From NCBI GenBank assembly GCA_004296865.1, contig SCVQ01000271.1, forward strand, positions 1 to 7,256: a DNA stretch of 7,256 bases, in the 5' to 3' direction. The stretch comes from Nitrospirota bacterium (GTDB taxonomy: Bacteria > Nitrospirota > Nitrospiria > Nitrospirales > Nitrospiraceae). Made by a program: the position numbers and the translations under genes. Under the pieces are notes generated by a model. It searched no databases. It saw only the letters and a list, made by a program, of their open reading frames with translations, and was not told the DNA's origin. Positions 1-6,326 of this stretch are shown in pieces; the stretch's first letter is position 1, and the number at the start of each line of letters is the position of its first letter.

Positions 1-47
1 GGTTCCCGGAAGAAACGGGCCTCCTCGCTCCTGGAGTCTACCCGTGA
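1..47 (+). CDS. argC: N-acetyl-gamma-glutamyl-phosphate reductase, C-terminal end (partial)
   Basis: Only the last 14 codons and the TGA stop (45-47) lie in the window, read from position 3. They encode FPEETGLLAPGVYP. A glycine-rich, proline-ended tail of this kind (GF-x-E-x-x-GL ... P) is typical of the ArgC C-terminus, and ArgC is the classic partner encoded next to ArgJ. ArgC is the NADPH-dependent cytoplasmic reductase that makes N-acetylglutamate semialdehyde, the third step of arginine synthesis. Stop to argJ start leaves a 34-nt gap, so the two are probably cotranscribed. The call rests on a short tail plus context; the catalytic part lies outside the window. Confidence 0.72.
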   Translation, partial: FPEETGLLAPGVYP

Positions 48-81
48 TTTCTTTCGCCGCCCTTCGACTGCTGCAGCAACT

Positions 82-1302
82 ATGACAGGCCCATCCTTCA
101 AAAACATCAGAGGTGGGATCACGGCGCCACAGGGCTTTCTAGCAGCCGGGCTCCACTCCGGGATCAAAAAACAGGCCGCTCCTGACCTGGCCCTTGTCGT
201 TTCGGCCAGAGAAGGATCGATCGCCGGTGTCTTTACGACCAATCGAGTGGTGGCCGCGCCGGTCGTTTTAGATCGTGCGCACCTTCGCGGGGGGATCGGC
301 CGGGCCATCGTCGTCAACAGCGGCAACGCCAACGCCTGTACGGGAGCCCGCGGTCTGGCCGATGCAAAAGAAATGGCCCGCCTGGTCGCCGGGCATCTCG
401 GCACGACGACCAACCGCGTGTTTGTCGGTTCCACCGGCGTCATCGGCCAGCCCCTCCCGATGGCGCGGATCAGAGAGGGCATCCCCGCTGCAGTGAAACG
501 CCTCCGCCGCGGAGGCGGGCGAGAGGCCGCCAGGGCCATCATGACCACCGACCTGACCGTCAAGGAGGTCGCCGTCACGGCTCGGATTGCCGGCCATCGC
601 ATTACAGTGGGCGGGATGGCCAAAGGCTCCGGCATGATTCATCCCGACATGGCCACGATGCTGGCCTATCTCACGACCGATGCGGCCATTGCGCCGCCGA
701 CACTCCAGCAAGCGCTCGTCTCCGCCGTCGCCCCGTCCTTCAACAGCATCTCGGTGGACGGCGACACCAGCACAAACGACACCGTCCTATGCCTGGCCAA
801 CGGACTCGCAGAAAATCCCCTGCTCAAAACAGGGTCCCGAGAACTTGCCGCCTTCCAGGAACTGCTGTCTCACGCCTGCCACTCGCTCGCTATGCATATC
901 TGCCGGGACGGTGAAGGGGTCACCAAGGTTGTGCGGCTGCTCGTCACGAGAGCCAGGACCCAGGCCGAGGCCAAGCAAGTCGCCAAGACCATCGCGACCT
1001 CCAGCCTGGTGAAGACCGCGCTGTTCGGAGAAGATGCCAACTGGGGGAGGATCATGGCCGCCATCGGCCGTTCGGGCGTCCCCATTGCCCCGCAGAAAAT
1101 CGGCCTCGCCTTCGAGGGCATCCCGATCGTGCGCAACGGCGTGGGACTCGGCCCGTCCGCCGAGCGGCGCATCGATCGGGTGGTGCGTCGCAAAGAATTT
1201 ACGATTACGGTGGACCTCGGCCAAGGCTCGCACTGTGCCTGGCTCTGGACCACCGACCTGTCCTACGACTACGTGAAGATCAATGCCTCCTATCGTTCGT
1301 AG
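82..1302 (+). CDS. argJ: Glutamate N-acetyltransferase / amino-acid acetyltransferase (ArgJ)
   Basis: ArgJ moves the acetyl group from N-acetylornithine to glutamate, closing the cyclic arginine pathway in the cytoplasm; some members also use acetyl-CoA. The 406-aa product has the usual family length and is complete from the N-terminal GGITAPQGFLAAG to the C-terminal DLSYDYVKINASYRS. The oxyanion-hole STG lies at 117-119. The self-cleavage block KGSGMIHPDMATML contains the Ala191-Thr192 bond, so Thr192 should become the N-terminal nucleophile of the beta chain. The precursor is therefore expected to split into alpha and beta chains. ATG 82 is the only good in-frame start near the family N-terminus, but no Shine-Dalgarno sequence precedes it; coupling to argC translation is likely. 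Whether the enzyme is mono- or bifunctional cannot be read from the sequence. Confidence 0.96.
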   Translation: MTGPSFKNIRGGITAPQGFLAAGLHSGIKKQAAPDLALVVSAREGSIAGVFTTNRVVAAPVVLDRAHLRGGIGRAIVVNSGNANACTGARGLADAKEMARLVAGHLGTTTNRVFVGSTGVIGQPLPMARIREGIPAAVKRLRRGGGREAARAIMTTDLTVKEVAVTARIAGHRITVGGMAKGSGMIHPDMATMLAYLTTDAAIAPPTLQQALVSAVAPSFNSISVDGDTSTNDTVLCLANGLAENPLLKTGSRELAAFQELLSHACHSLAMHICRDGEGVTKVVRLLVTRARTQAEAKQVAKTIATSSLVKTALFGEDANWGRIMAAIGRSGVPIAPQKIGLAFEGIPIVRNGVGLGPSAERRIDRVVRRKEFTITVDLGQGSHCAWLWTTDLSYDYVKINASYRS

Positions 1303-1321
1303 GACCGGCTCAGGGCGCGGC

Positions 1322-1350
1322 TTGTAAAGCAGCGCGAACTATGCTAAATT
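1322..1350 (+). promoter_or_regulatory. Candidate sigma70-type promoter for the rpsB operon
   Basis: TTGTAA (1322-1327) and TAAATT (1345-1350) are separated by 17 nt and each match the -35 and -10 consensus at four of six positions. They lie in a locally AT-richer patch just after argJ, the expected place for a promoter driving rpsB-tsf-pyrH-frr. The predicted start near 1357 would give a leader of about 180 nt. No terminator-like hairpin is visible between argJ and this site, so read-through from argCJ is also possible. Confidence 0.45.
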
Positions 1351-1436
1351 TCAACTTCTTGTAGGGATTCCGTTCCGTTTCAGTCGCAGGGCTTCGACAA
1401 GGGCAAGGACCCGTCGGAGCGATTATTCAAATTCAC

Positions 1437-1458
1437 AGCGGCGTGTCCGCACGCCGCT
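1437..1458 (+). promoter_or_regulatory. Hairpin 1 in the rpsB leader
   Basis: AGCGGCGTG (1437-1445) and CACGCCGCT (1450-1458) are perfect reverse complements around the four-base loop TCCG. This gives a 9-bp GC-rich stem with a UNCG-class loop. It is not followed by a T tract, so it is not an intrinsic terminator. It lies about 80 nt upstream of rpsB and is a candidate part of a ribosomal-protein leader. No known leader family was recognised. Confidence 0.55.
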
Positions 1459-1488
1459 CAGCTTGGGAACAAGGGGAGAGAGACCTCT

Positions 1489-1506
1489 CGTCCGTTTCGA
1501 CGGACG
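1489..1506 (+). promoter_or_regulatory. Hairpin 2 in the rpsB leader
   Basis: CGTCCGT (1489-1495) and ACGGACG (1500-1506) pair perfectly across the loop TTCG, giving a 7-bp stem with a UUCG loop 15 nt upstream of the Shine-Dalgarno sequence. ACCTC at 1483-1487 is complementary to GAGGT at 1525-1529 inside that ribosome-binding site. The hairpin could therefore sit inside a larger fold that hides the site. GAGAG (1476-1480) can instead pair with CTCTC (1485-1489), a mutually exclusive fold. The pairings are seen; a regulatory role is inference. Confidence 0.5.
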
Positions 1507-1521
1507 CTCCGCAAGCAGAGG

Positions 1522-1531
1522 AAGGAGGTGA
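1522..1531 (+). promoter_or_regulatory. Extended Shine-Dalgarno sequence of rpsB
   Basis: AAGGAGGTGA is an uninterrupted ten-base match to the expected 16S rRNA tail complement, by far the strongest in the window. The GGAGG core ends 12 nt before ATG 1541, slightly long but workable. It favours ATG 1541 over the second in-frame ATG at 1547, which would be 18 nt away. Its strength fits a highly expressed ribosomal protein and contrasts with argJ, alr and mlaE, where no convincing site is visible. Confidence 0.85.
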
Positions 1532-1540
1532 CAGCACAGC

Positions 1541-2326
1541 ATGGGGATGATCACGATCAAGGAACTGCTGGAGGCCGGTGTCCATTTCGGCCACCAAACC
1601 AACCGCTGGAACCCGAAGATGAAACGGTTCATTTTCGGCGAACGCAACGGCATCTACATCATCGATTTGCAACAATCCGTCCAGCGCTTTGAGGCCGCCT
1701 ACGCATTCGTCCGGGATATCGTCTCGGCGGGCGAATCCGTCCTCTTCGTCGGCACCAAGCGCCAGGCCGTGGACATTCTGGAAGAAGAAGCGAAACGATC
1801 CCGCATGTTCTTCGTGAACAAGCGGTGGCTGGGCGGCATGCTGACCAACTTCCAGACCATCCGCAAGAGCATCGAGAAACTGAAAAAGTTCGAGGCGGCC
1901 CTGACAGACGGCACCCATCAGCGGTTGACCAAAAAAGAGGTCGGCCAGATGGAAAAGGAACGGGTGAAGCTGGAAAAGTATCTCAGCGGGATCAAAAACT
2001 TGAACAGCCTCCCCGGCTGCATCTTCGTGCTGGATACCCGCATCGAACGCATTGCGGTCCAGGAGGCCAACCGGCTGGGCATTCCGGTGCTCGCCATCAT
2101 CGACACCAACTGCGATCCGGACGGCATCGACTATCCGATCCCGGGCAACGACGACGCGATCCGGTCGATCAAGCTGATCACCTCGCGCATTGCCGACGCC
2201 TGCATCGAAGGCGCCCACCTGCGCGCGCAACGCGAGGACGGGGGCAAACCCGAGGGCACGACCGCAGCCGACCTGCGTCAGTCCCACGCGGCCCCCATCG
2301 GAGTGGAAAGCATCCCGACGCTGTAA
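1541..2326 (+). CDS. rpsB: Small ribosomal subunit protein S2
   Basis: S2 is a late-assembling protein of the 30S subunit, binding between head and body and needed for stable S1 attachment. The 261-aa product shows the near-universal N-terminal block [11 protein letters not shown] (residues 9-19) followed by [11 protein letters not shown], then the family block [12 protein letters not shown], and late in the protein [29 protein letters not shown]. The last 25 or so residues after this core are hydrophilic, variable tail. Length is close to the usual 240-260 aa. ATG 1541 is chosen from the strong ribosome-binding site; ATG 1547 would remove only two residues. It is the first gene of the rpsB-tsf-pyrH-frr block. 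In E. coli S2 represses its own operon through the leader, so the structured leader here may play a similar role, though that is unproven. Confidence 0.98.
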   Translation: MGMITIKELLEAGVHFGHQTNRWNPKMKRFIFGERNGIYIIDLQQSVQRFEAAYAFVRDIVSAGESVLFVGTKRQAVDILEEEAKRSRMFFVNKRWLGGMLTNFQTIRKSIEKLKKFEAALTDGTHQRLTKKEVGQMEKERVKLEKYLSGIKNLNSLPGCIFVLDTRIERIAVQEANRLGIPVLAIIDTNCDPDGIDYPIPGNDDAIRSIKLITSRIADACIEGAHLRAQREDGGKPEGTTAADLRQSHAAPIGVESIPTL

Positions 2327-2333
2327 AGAACCT

Positions 2334-2364
2334 GGCCAGGCGGGAGGATCGAGCCCGCCTGGCC
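2334..2364 (+). repeat. Perfect 11-bp inverted repeat between rpsB and tsf
   Basis: GGCCAGGCGGG (2334-2344) and CCCGCCTGGCC (2354-2364) are exact reverse complements around a 9-nt loop. The repeat begins 7 bp after the rpsB stop and takes up almost half of the 72-bp spacer before tsf. The RNA would fold into a very stable hairpin. No T run follows (GTCGTCATG), so it is not a canonical intrinsic terminator. It may protect the 3' end of rpsB RNA, attenuate partially, or set S2 to EF-Ts output. Function is inference. Confidence 0.7.
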
Positions 2365-2398
2365 GTCGTCATGAATGAAAGAGGAGTGAGTACGCGGC

Positions 2399-2995
2399 AT
2401 GGCATCCAATAGCACCTTGGTGAAAGAACTACGCGAAAAAACCGGCGCCGGCATTCTGGATTGCCAGAAGGCGCTGACAGAATCCGGCAACGACATCGAC
2501 AAAGCCATCGAGCATCTGCGGCAAAAGGGCCTGGCGGCCGCGCAAAAGAAGGCCGGCCGGGAAACGAATGAAGGGCTCATCAGCGCCTATATCCACCCCG
2601 GCAGCCGCATCGGGGTCCTCATCGAGGTCAACTGCGAGACCGACTTCGTCGCACGGAACGAGGAATTCCAGGCCTTCGTGAAAGACCTCGCGCTCCAGGT
2701 CGCCGCGTCCAACCCCTCCTTCGTCAAACGGGAAGACATCCCGGCCGCGCTGATCGAGAAAGAGAAACAGATCTATCAGGCTCAGGCCAAGGAAATGGGG
2801 AAGCCGGAGGCGGCATGGAGCAAGATCGTGGAGGGCAAGCTGGAGAAGTTCTGTCAGGAGAGCTGCCTGCTGGAGCAGTCCTTCATCAAGGACCCCACGG
2901 TCACCATTAAAGACCTCTTGTCGCAGAAGATCGCGAAGATCGGCGAGAACATGTCCATCCGGCGCTTCACGCGTTACCAGTTGGGCCACGAATGA
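2399..2995 (+). CDS. tsf: Elongation factor Ts, short form
   Basis: EF-Ts is the guanine-nucleotide exchange factor that releases GDP from EF-Tu during elongation. The 198-aa protein opens with the UBA-like N-terminal domain (about residues 4-50, with [16 protein letters not shown]). The signature TDFVARN follows at 81-87, whose Asp82-Phe83 pair corresponds to the residues that push into EF-Tu near the Mg site. At 198 aa it is the short type, as in Thermus (about 196 aa), rather than the roughly 283-aa E. coli type; it should carry one core subdomain instead of two. AGGAG at 2382-2386 lies 12 nt before the ATG. The TGA stop overlaps the pyrH start as ATGA, pointing to translational coupling. 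Confidence 0.97.
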   Translation: MASNSTLVKELREKTGAGILDCQKALTESGNDIDKAIEHLRQKGLAAAQKKAGRETNEGLISAYIHPGSRIGVLIEVNCETDFVARNEEFQAFVKDLALQVAASNPSFVKREDIPAALIEKEKQIYQAQAKEMGKPEAAWSKIVEGKLEKFCQESCLLEQSFIKDPTVTIKDLLSQKIAKIGENMSIRRFTRYQLGHE

Positions 2996-3717
2996 CCTCC
3001 GCCAAATACCGGCGGATCCTCCTCAAGATCAGCGGCGAGATCCTGGCCGGTGACCAGGGTTACGGCATTCAGCCCGCGGTGCTCGAAGCCATCGCGAACG
3101 AGATCGGCTCGGTCTCGACGCTCGGCGTGGAAGTGGCCGTCGTCATCGGCGGCGGCAACATCTTTCGCGGCCTGGCCGCCAGCGCCGGCGGGATGGAACG
3201 GGCCTCCGCCGACTACATGGGGATGCTCGCCACCGTGCTCAACGCCTTGGCCCTCCAAGACGCCCTCGAGCGCAAGGGCATTACCACCCGCGTGCAGTCC
3301 GCCATCGAAATGCGGCAACTGGCGGAGGGCTACATCCGTCGGCGGGCCATCCGCCACCTGGAGAAAAAACGGGTGGTCATCTTCGCCGGCGGAACGGGCA
3401 ACCCCTACTTTTCCACCGACACCGCCGCCGCGCTGCGGGCGATGGAAATCGGCGCGGACGTGATCATGAAAGGCACCAAGGTGGACGGGATCTACGAGGC
3501 CGATCCGGCGACCCACCCGACGGCCAAGATGTTCGCCGAACTGCCGTTCCTGTCGATTATCAACCAGCAATTGAAAGTCATGGACTCGACCGCCATCACA
3601 CTCTGCATGGACAACAACCTCCCCCTGATCGTCTTTAATTTCAAGGCGCCGGGGAATCTCCTGAAGGTGGTGCGAGGAGAGAAGATCGGCACCCTGGTGA
3701 CGGCAGCCAGTCATTGA
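2992..3717 (+). CDS. pyrH: Uridylate kinase (UMP kinase)
   Basis: PyrH phosphorylates UMP to UDP with ATP in the cytoplasm; the bacterial enzyme is a hexamer of the amino-acid-kinase fold, usually activated by GTP and inhibited by UTP. The 241-aa product has family length. Visible motifs are KISGE (12-16), GGGNIFRG (53-60), the UMP-site [10 protein letters not shown] with Asp74, [13 protein letters not shown] (134-146) with Asp143, and [10 protein letters not shown], typical of the ATP-binding part. The start codon overlaps the tsf stop and no separate ribosome-binding site is evident, so translation is probably coupled to tsf. The order tsf-pyrH-frr is conserved widely among bacteria, linking pyrimidine supply with translation genes. 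Confidence 0.97.
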   Translation: MTSAKYRRILLKISGEILAGDQGYGIQPAVLEAIANEIGSVSTLGVEVAVVIGGGNIFRGLAASAGGMERASADYMGMLATVLNALALQDALERKGITTRVQSAIEMRQLAEGYIRRRAIRHLEKKRVVIFAGGTGNPYFSTDTAAALRAMEIGADVIMKGTKVDGIYEADPATHPTAKMFAELPFLSIINQQLKVMDSTAITLCMDNNLPLIVFNFKAPGNLLKVVRGEKIGTLVTAASH

Positions 3718-3735
3718 CGCGGAAGAGGCCCTGCC

Positions 3736-4293
3736 ATGGCAAGCGCGACCAAACAAAAAGTGACCGAACGCATGGAAGCCGCGCTGGAGCACCTCAAGCG
3801 GGAACTGAGCTCCCTGCGGACCGGCCGGGCGTCGCTCGCGCTGCTGGACGGGATCAAGGTGGACTACTACGGCACGCCGACTCCGTTGAAGCAAGTCGCC
3901 AACCTGGGGGTCCCGGAAAGCCGGTTGATCACCGTGCAACCCTGGGAGCCGGCCCTCATCAAGGAAATCGAGAAGGCGCTGCAAGGGTCCGGGCTCGGCC
4001 TGACGCCCTCCAATGACGGGAAAGTCATCCGGCTTCCGATCCCGCCCCTGACCGAAGAACGACGGAAAGACCTCATCAAGCTTTGCAAGAAACACGGGGA
4101 AGAAAGCAAAGTGGTGCTCCGGACCATCCGACGGGAAGGAAACGAGGAACTCAAGCATCGGCACAAAGAGGGCGCGCTGACCGAAGACGACCTGCGGAAG
4201 GCGGAAACCGAAATTCAAAAACTGACCGACCAGTACGTGCAAAAGATCGACCAGATTCTCAAAAAGAAGGAGGAGGAAATCTTAGAAATCTAA
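3736..4293 (+). CDS. frr: Ribosome recycling factor
   Basis: RRF works with EF-G to split the post-termination 70S complex so that ribosomes can be reused; it is essential in most bacteria. At 185 aa it matches the E. coli length exactly. The helical domain I is formed by the N-terminal part (LRTGRASLALLDGIKVDYYG at 27-46 leads into domain II) and by the C-terminal helices beginning at PPLTEERRKDL (103-113). The beta-rich domain II lies between about 31 and 104. The conserved Arg132 is present in RTIRREGNEELK. The C-terminus is strongly charged (KKKEEEILEI). It starts 18 nt after pyrH, with AGAGG (3724-3728) 7 nt upstream of the ATG. Confidence 0.97.
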   Translation: MASATKQKVTERMEAALEHLKRELSSLRTGRASLALLDGIKVDYYGTPTPLKQVANLGVPESRLITVQPWEPALIKEIEKALQGSGLGLTPSNDGKVIRLPIPPLTEERRKDLIKLCKKHGEESKVVLRTIRREGNEELKHRHKEGALTEDDLRKAETEIQKLTDQYVQKIDQILKKKEEEILEI

Positions 4294-4330
4294 GGTCGCC
4301 TCCGTATCGGACCGGACCACGACAAACACC

Positions 4331-5458
4331 TTGCCTCCTCCAATCCACTCCTCCCCAACCGTTGCCACAATTGACTTCGCCGCCCTCGCGCACAATCTGG
4401 ACATCGTGCGCCGGCACCTCACCGCCCCGTGCGAGATCCTCGCCGTGGTCAAGGCCGACGCCTATGGACACGGCGCCGTCGCGGTCGCGCAAAGGCTCCT
4501 GCGCCTCGGCGTCCCTCGATTCGGGGTCGCGACGATCCAGGAAGGCGCCACGCTTCGCGACGCGGGCATCCAGGCGCCTATCCTGGTCATGGGCGCGCTC
4601 CTGCCGAACCAACTGCCGGACGTCATCGCGCACACACTGACGCCCGTCGTACACGATTCCGCCACGGCCGACGCCCTGGCCGATCTGGCCCGCTCCAGGC
4701 CCGAGCCCTACCCCATCCATATCAAGGTGGACACGGGCATGGGACGATTGGGCCTCGCCCCGGAGGCGGTCCTCCCTCTCCTGCAATCGCCCTGCTGCAA
4801 GGGGCCGCTGCGCGTCGAGGGCCTCATGACCCACCTCGCCGATGCGGACGGCGGCGATCCCGGCTACACCGAAGCCCAGATCGCGCGATTCCGGACCGTG
4901 GTCGCGCAAGCCGACGCCGCCGGGCTCTCCATCCCGCTGCTCCACACCGCCAACAGCGCCGCGATCCTCTGCCACCCATCGTCGCATTTCAACCTGGTCC
5001 GGCCCGGCATCATGCTCTACGGCTATCAGTCGGCCCTGCGTGGCCAGGCCGCCCCCGATCTGCATCCGGTGCTTACCCTTAGCACCACCATCGTGCAGAT
5101 CAACCGCCTGACCTCCGGCGAGAGCGTCGGCTACAACCGCGCCTACCGGGCTTCCCGTCCCTCACGCATTGCCATCTTGCCGATCGGCTATGCGGATGGC
5201 TACAATCGCGCCTTGTCCAGCCGTGGGCACGTCCTGCTCAAAGGCCGCCAGGCTCCCGTGGTCGGCCGCGTGTGTATGGACATGACCCTGGTCGATGTCA
5301 CGGATATCCCCGATGCCGGGCCAGGGGATGAGGCCGTCCTGATCGGGCGACAAGGCACGGCACGGATCACAGCCGACGACATGGCGCAGTGGCTCGGGAC
5401 CATCCCTTACGAGGTCCTCTGCGCCATCGGTCCGCGCGTGGCGCGGGTCTACCGCTGA
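4331..5458 (+). CDS. alr: Alanine racemase (PLP-dependent)
   Basis: Alr interconverts L- and D-alanine, supplying D-Ala for peptidoglycan. The 375-aa product contains the PLP block VVKADAYGHG with Schiff-base Lys41. KVDTGMGRLGL follows, with Lys132 (equivalent of the carbamylated lysine of Geobacillus Alr) and Arg139. The second catalytic base is Tyr268 in SVGYNRAY, and the C-terminal beta-domain carries IPIGYAD-like LPIGYADGYNR and GRVCMDM. Fold III TIM barrel is N-terminal, beta domain C-terminal. The start is assigned to TTG 4331: the family homology begins about ten residues later at PTVATIDF, an in-frame stop lies at 4283-4285, and no in-frame ATG or GTG intervenes. No clear Shine-Dalgarno sequence is seen. 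The gene follows frr by 37 nt, so it may be the last gene of that operon. The exact start is the uncertain part. Confidence 0.95.
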   Translation: MPPPIHSSPTVATIDFAALAHNLDIVRRHLTAPCEILAVVKADAYGHGAVAVAQRLLRLGVPRFGVATIQEGATLRDAGIQAPILVMGALLPNQLPDVIAHTLTPVVHDSATADALADLARSRPEPYPIHIKVDTGMGRLGLAPEAVLPLLQSPCCKGPLRVEGLMTHLADADGGDPGYTEAQIARFRTVVAQADAAGLSIPLLHTANSAAILCHPSSHFNLVRPGIMLYGYQSALRGQAAPDLHPVLTLSTTIVQINRLTSGESVGYNRAYRASRPSRIAILPIGYADGYNRALSSRGHVLLKGRQAPVVGRVCMDMTLVDVTDIPDAGPGDEAVLIGRQGTARITADDMAQWLGTIPYEVLCAIGPRVARVYR

Positions 5459-5476
5459 GCGAAACCCGCCGTATCG

Positions 5477-5505
5477 TTGTCCCCTCGCGGCGATTACCCT
5501 ATAAT
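5477..5505 (+). promoter_or_regulatory. Sigma70-type promoter for mlaEFD
   Basis: TTGTCC (5477-5482, four of six matches to the -35 consensus) is followed after exactly 17 nt by a perfect -10 hexamer TATAAT (5500-5505). It lies in the 88-bp gap between alr and mlaE, and transcription would start near 5512, giving a leader of about 35 nt before mlaE. In such GC-rich DNA this is the most convincing promoter in the window. It suggests the transport genes are expressed independently of the upstream translation genes. No intrinsic terminator for alr is visible ahead of it. Confidence 0.75.
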
Positions 5506-5531
5506 GGGCCGACGGTCGCAGCGCCACCCCT

Positions 5532-5553
5532 TCGCATGACGGTCGCATGACGG
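5532..5553 (+). repeat. Exact 11-bp tandem duplication over the mlaE start
   Basis: TCGCATGACGG occurs twice back to back (5532-5542 and 5543-5553). Each copy contains an ATG. The second (5547) is the mlaE start. The first (5536) is in another frame and opens a four-codon reading frame, ATG ACG GTC GCA TGA, whose stop overlaps the mlaE start as ATGA. The duplication is seen directly; any effect on translation is inference. Confidence 0.8.
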
Positions 5554-6326
5554 CAGCCACATTCGATCTCAGAGCCAAAGTGCTGGGCTATGTGTTCGTG
5601 GTCCAGGAGTTTACCGTCCTGTGCGCGCAGACCCTCGCGGGACTGGCCCGCCCTCCGTGGTACCTGCGTGACATCGTCTTTCAACTGGACCGCATCGGGG
5701 TCGGGTCGCTCTTCATCGTGATCCTGACCGGCCTCTTCACCGGCATGGTACTGGCGCTGCAGGGCGCCGTCCAACTCGAACCCTACGGGGCCACCATCTA
5801 TGTCTCGCGGCTCATCGGCACCTCCGTGGTGCGGGAACTGGGTCCGGTACTGGCGGCCCTGATGATCGCGGGCCGCGTCGGCACCGGCATCGCCTCCGAG
5901 ATCGCCTCGATGACGGTCACGGAACAGATCGACGCCCTGCGGGCCGAAGGGACCGATCCGATCCAGAAGCTGGCCACGACCCGACTCATCGCCTGTCTCA
6001 TCATGATTCCGCTCTTGACGATCATCGCGGACGGGGTTGCCATCCTGGGAGGCTGGCTGGTTGCGAAGCTGTACCTGTCCATTGATTCCTACTTCTACTG
6101 GACCTGGGCCTTTGAGGCCATCCACCGCCGCGACATCGTGCTGGGATTGGTGAAACCCGTCGTCTTTGGGTTTATCATCGCGATGGTGGGCTGCTATGCC
6201 GGCTTTCAGACCAAAGGGGGAACGGTCGGCGTCGGCCTATCGACCACCCAATCGATGGTCTCTTCCTCCATCCTCATCCTGGCAAGCGATTTTTTACTGA
6301 CCAAGCTGTTCATGGCGTTTCCATAA
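5547..6326 (+). CDS. mlaE: Phospholipid ABC transporter permease MlaE
   Basis: MlaE is the inner-membrane permease of the MCE-type Mla complex (MlaFEDB in E. coli), which moves glycerophospholipids between inner and outer membranes. The 259-aa product has the family length and an N-terminal helix that probably lies along the membrane (about 5-34). Hydrophobic segments follow near 52-75, 95-117, 147-175, 197-220 and 236-258. The diagnostic cytoplasmic block VRELGPVLAALMIAGRVGTGIASEIASM, followed by EQIDALRAEGTDPI, spans 95-139; it forms the coupling region that contacts the ATPase. No in-frame alternative start is seen upstream and no Shine-Dalgarno sequence precedes ATG 5547, which lies on a duplicated ATG motif. 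The stop shares one base with the mlaF start (TAATG), so mlaE and mlaF are translationally coupled. YrbE is an older family name. Confidence 0.95.
   Translation: MTAATFDLRAKVLGYVFVVQEFTVLCAQTLAGLARPPWYLRDIVFQLDRIGVGSLFIVILTGLFTGMVLALQGAVQLEPYGATIYVSRLIGTSVVRELGPVLAALMIAGRVGTGIASEIASMTVTEQIDALRAEGTDPIQKLATTRLIACLIMIPLLTIIADGVAILGGWLVAKLYLSIDSYFYWTWAFEAIHRRDIVLGLVKPVVFGFIIAMVGCYAGFQTKGGTVGVGLSTTQSMVSSSILILASDFLLTKLFMAFP

Noticed and set aside
48..81. Possible upstream extension or separate start for argJ
   Set aside because: The argJ frame stays open to the left edge, but it holds no ATG or GTG before 82 and overlaps the argC tail in another frame. The homology to ArgJ begins just after ATG 82.
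499..517. 8-bp inverted repeat CGCCTCCG/CGGAGGCG with a 3-nt loop inside argJ
   Set aside because: It lies in coding sequence for an Arg/Gly-rich variable loop (RLRRGGGRE), where GC-rich codons easily form palindromes. There is no T tract and no sign of regulation.
1433..2287. A 284-codon minus-strand open frame opposite rpsB
   Set aside because: It mirrors the rpsB codon pattern, has no ribosome-binding site or family motif, and lies wholly across S2 and its leader.
2974..4242. A 422-codon open frame on the minus strand opposite pyrH and frr
   Set aside because: It is the antisense shadow of two unmistakable conserved genes in GC-rich DNA. Its translation is rich in His, Arg, Gly and Asp with no recognisable domain.
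4259..5065. A 268-codon minus-strand open frame opposite the alr N-terminal half
   Set aside because: It has low-complexity Arg/Gly/Asp-rich composition typical of antisense frames. The + strand carries a complete Alr with all catalytic residues.
5432..5446. 6-bp GC stem CCGCGC/GCGCGG near the alr stop as a possible terminator
   Set aside because: It lies inside conserved C-terminal codons of alr and is not followed by T residues, so it does not qualify as an intrinsic terminator.
5468..5494. Weak CGCCG...CGGCG repeat after alr as a terminator
   Set aside because: Only 5 bp of pairing with a loop of about 16 nt, no T run, and it overlaps the promoter of mlaE.
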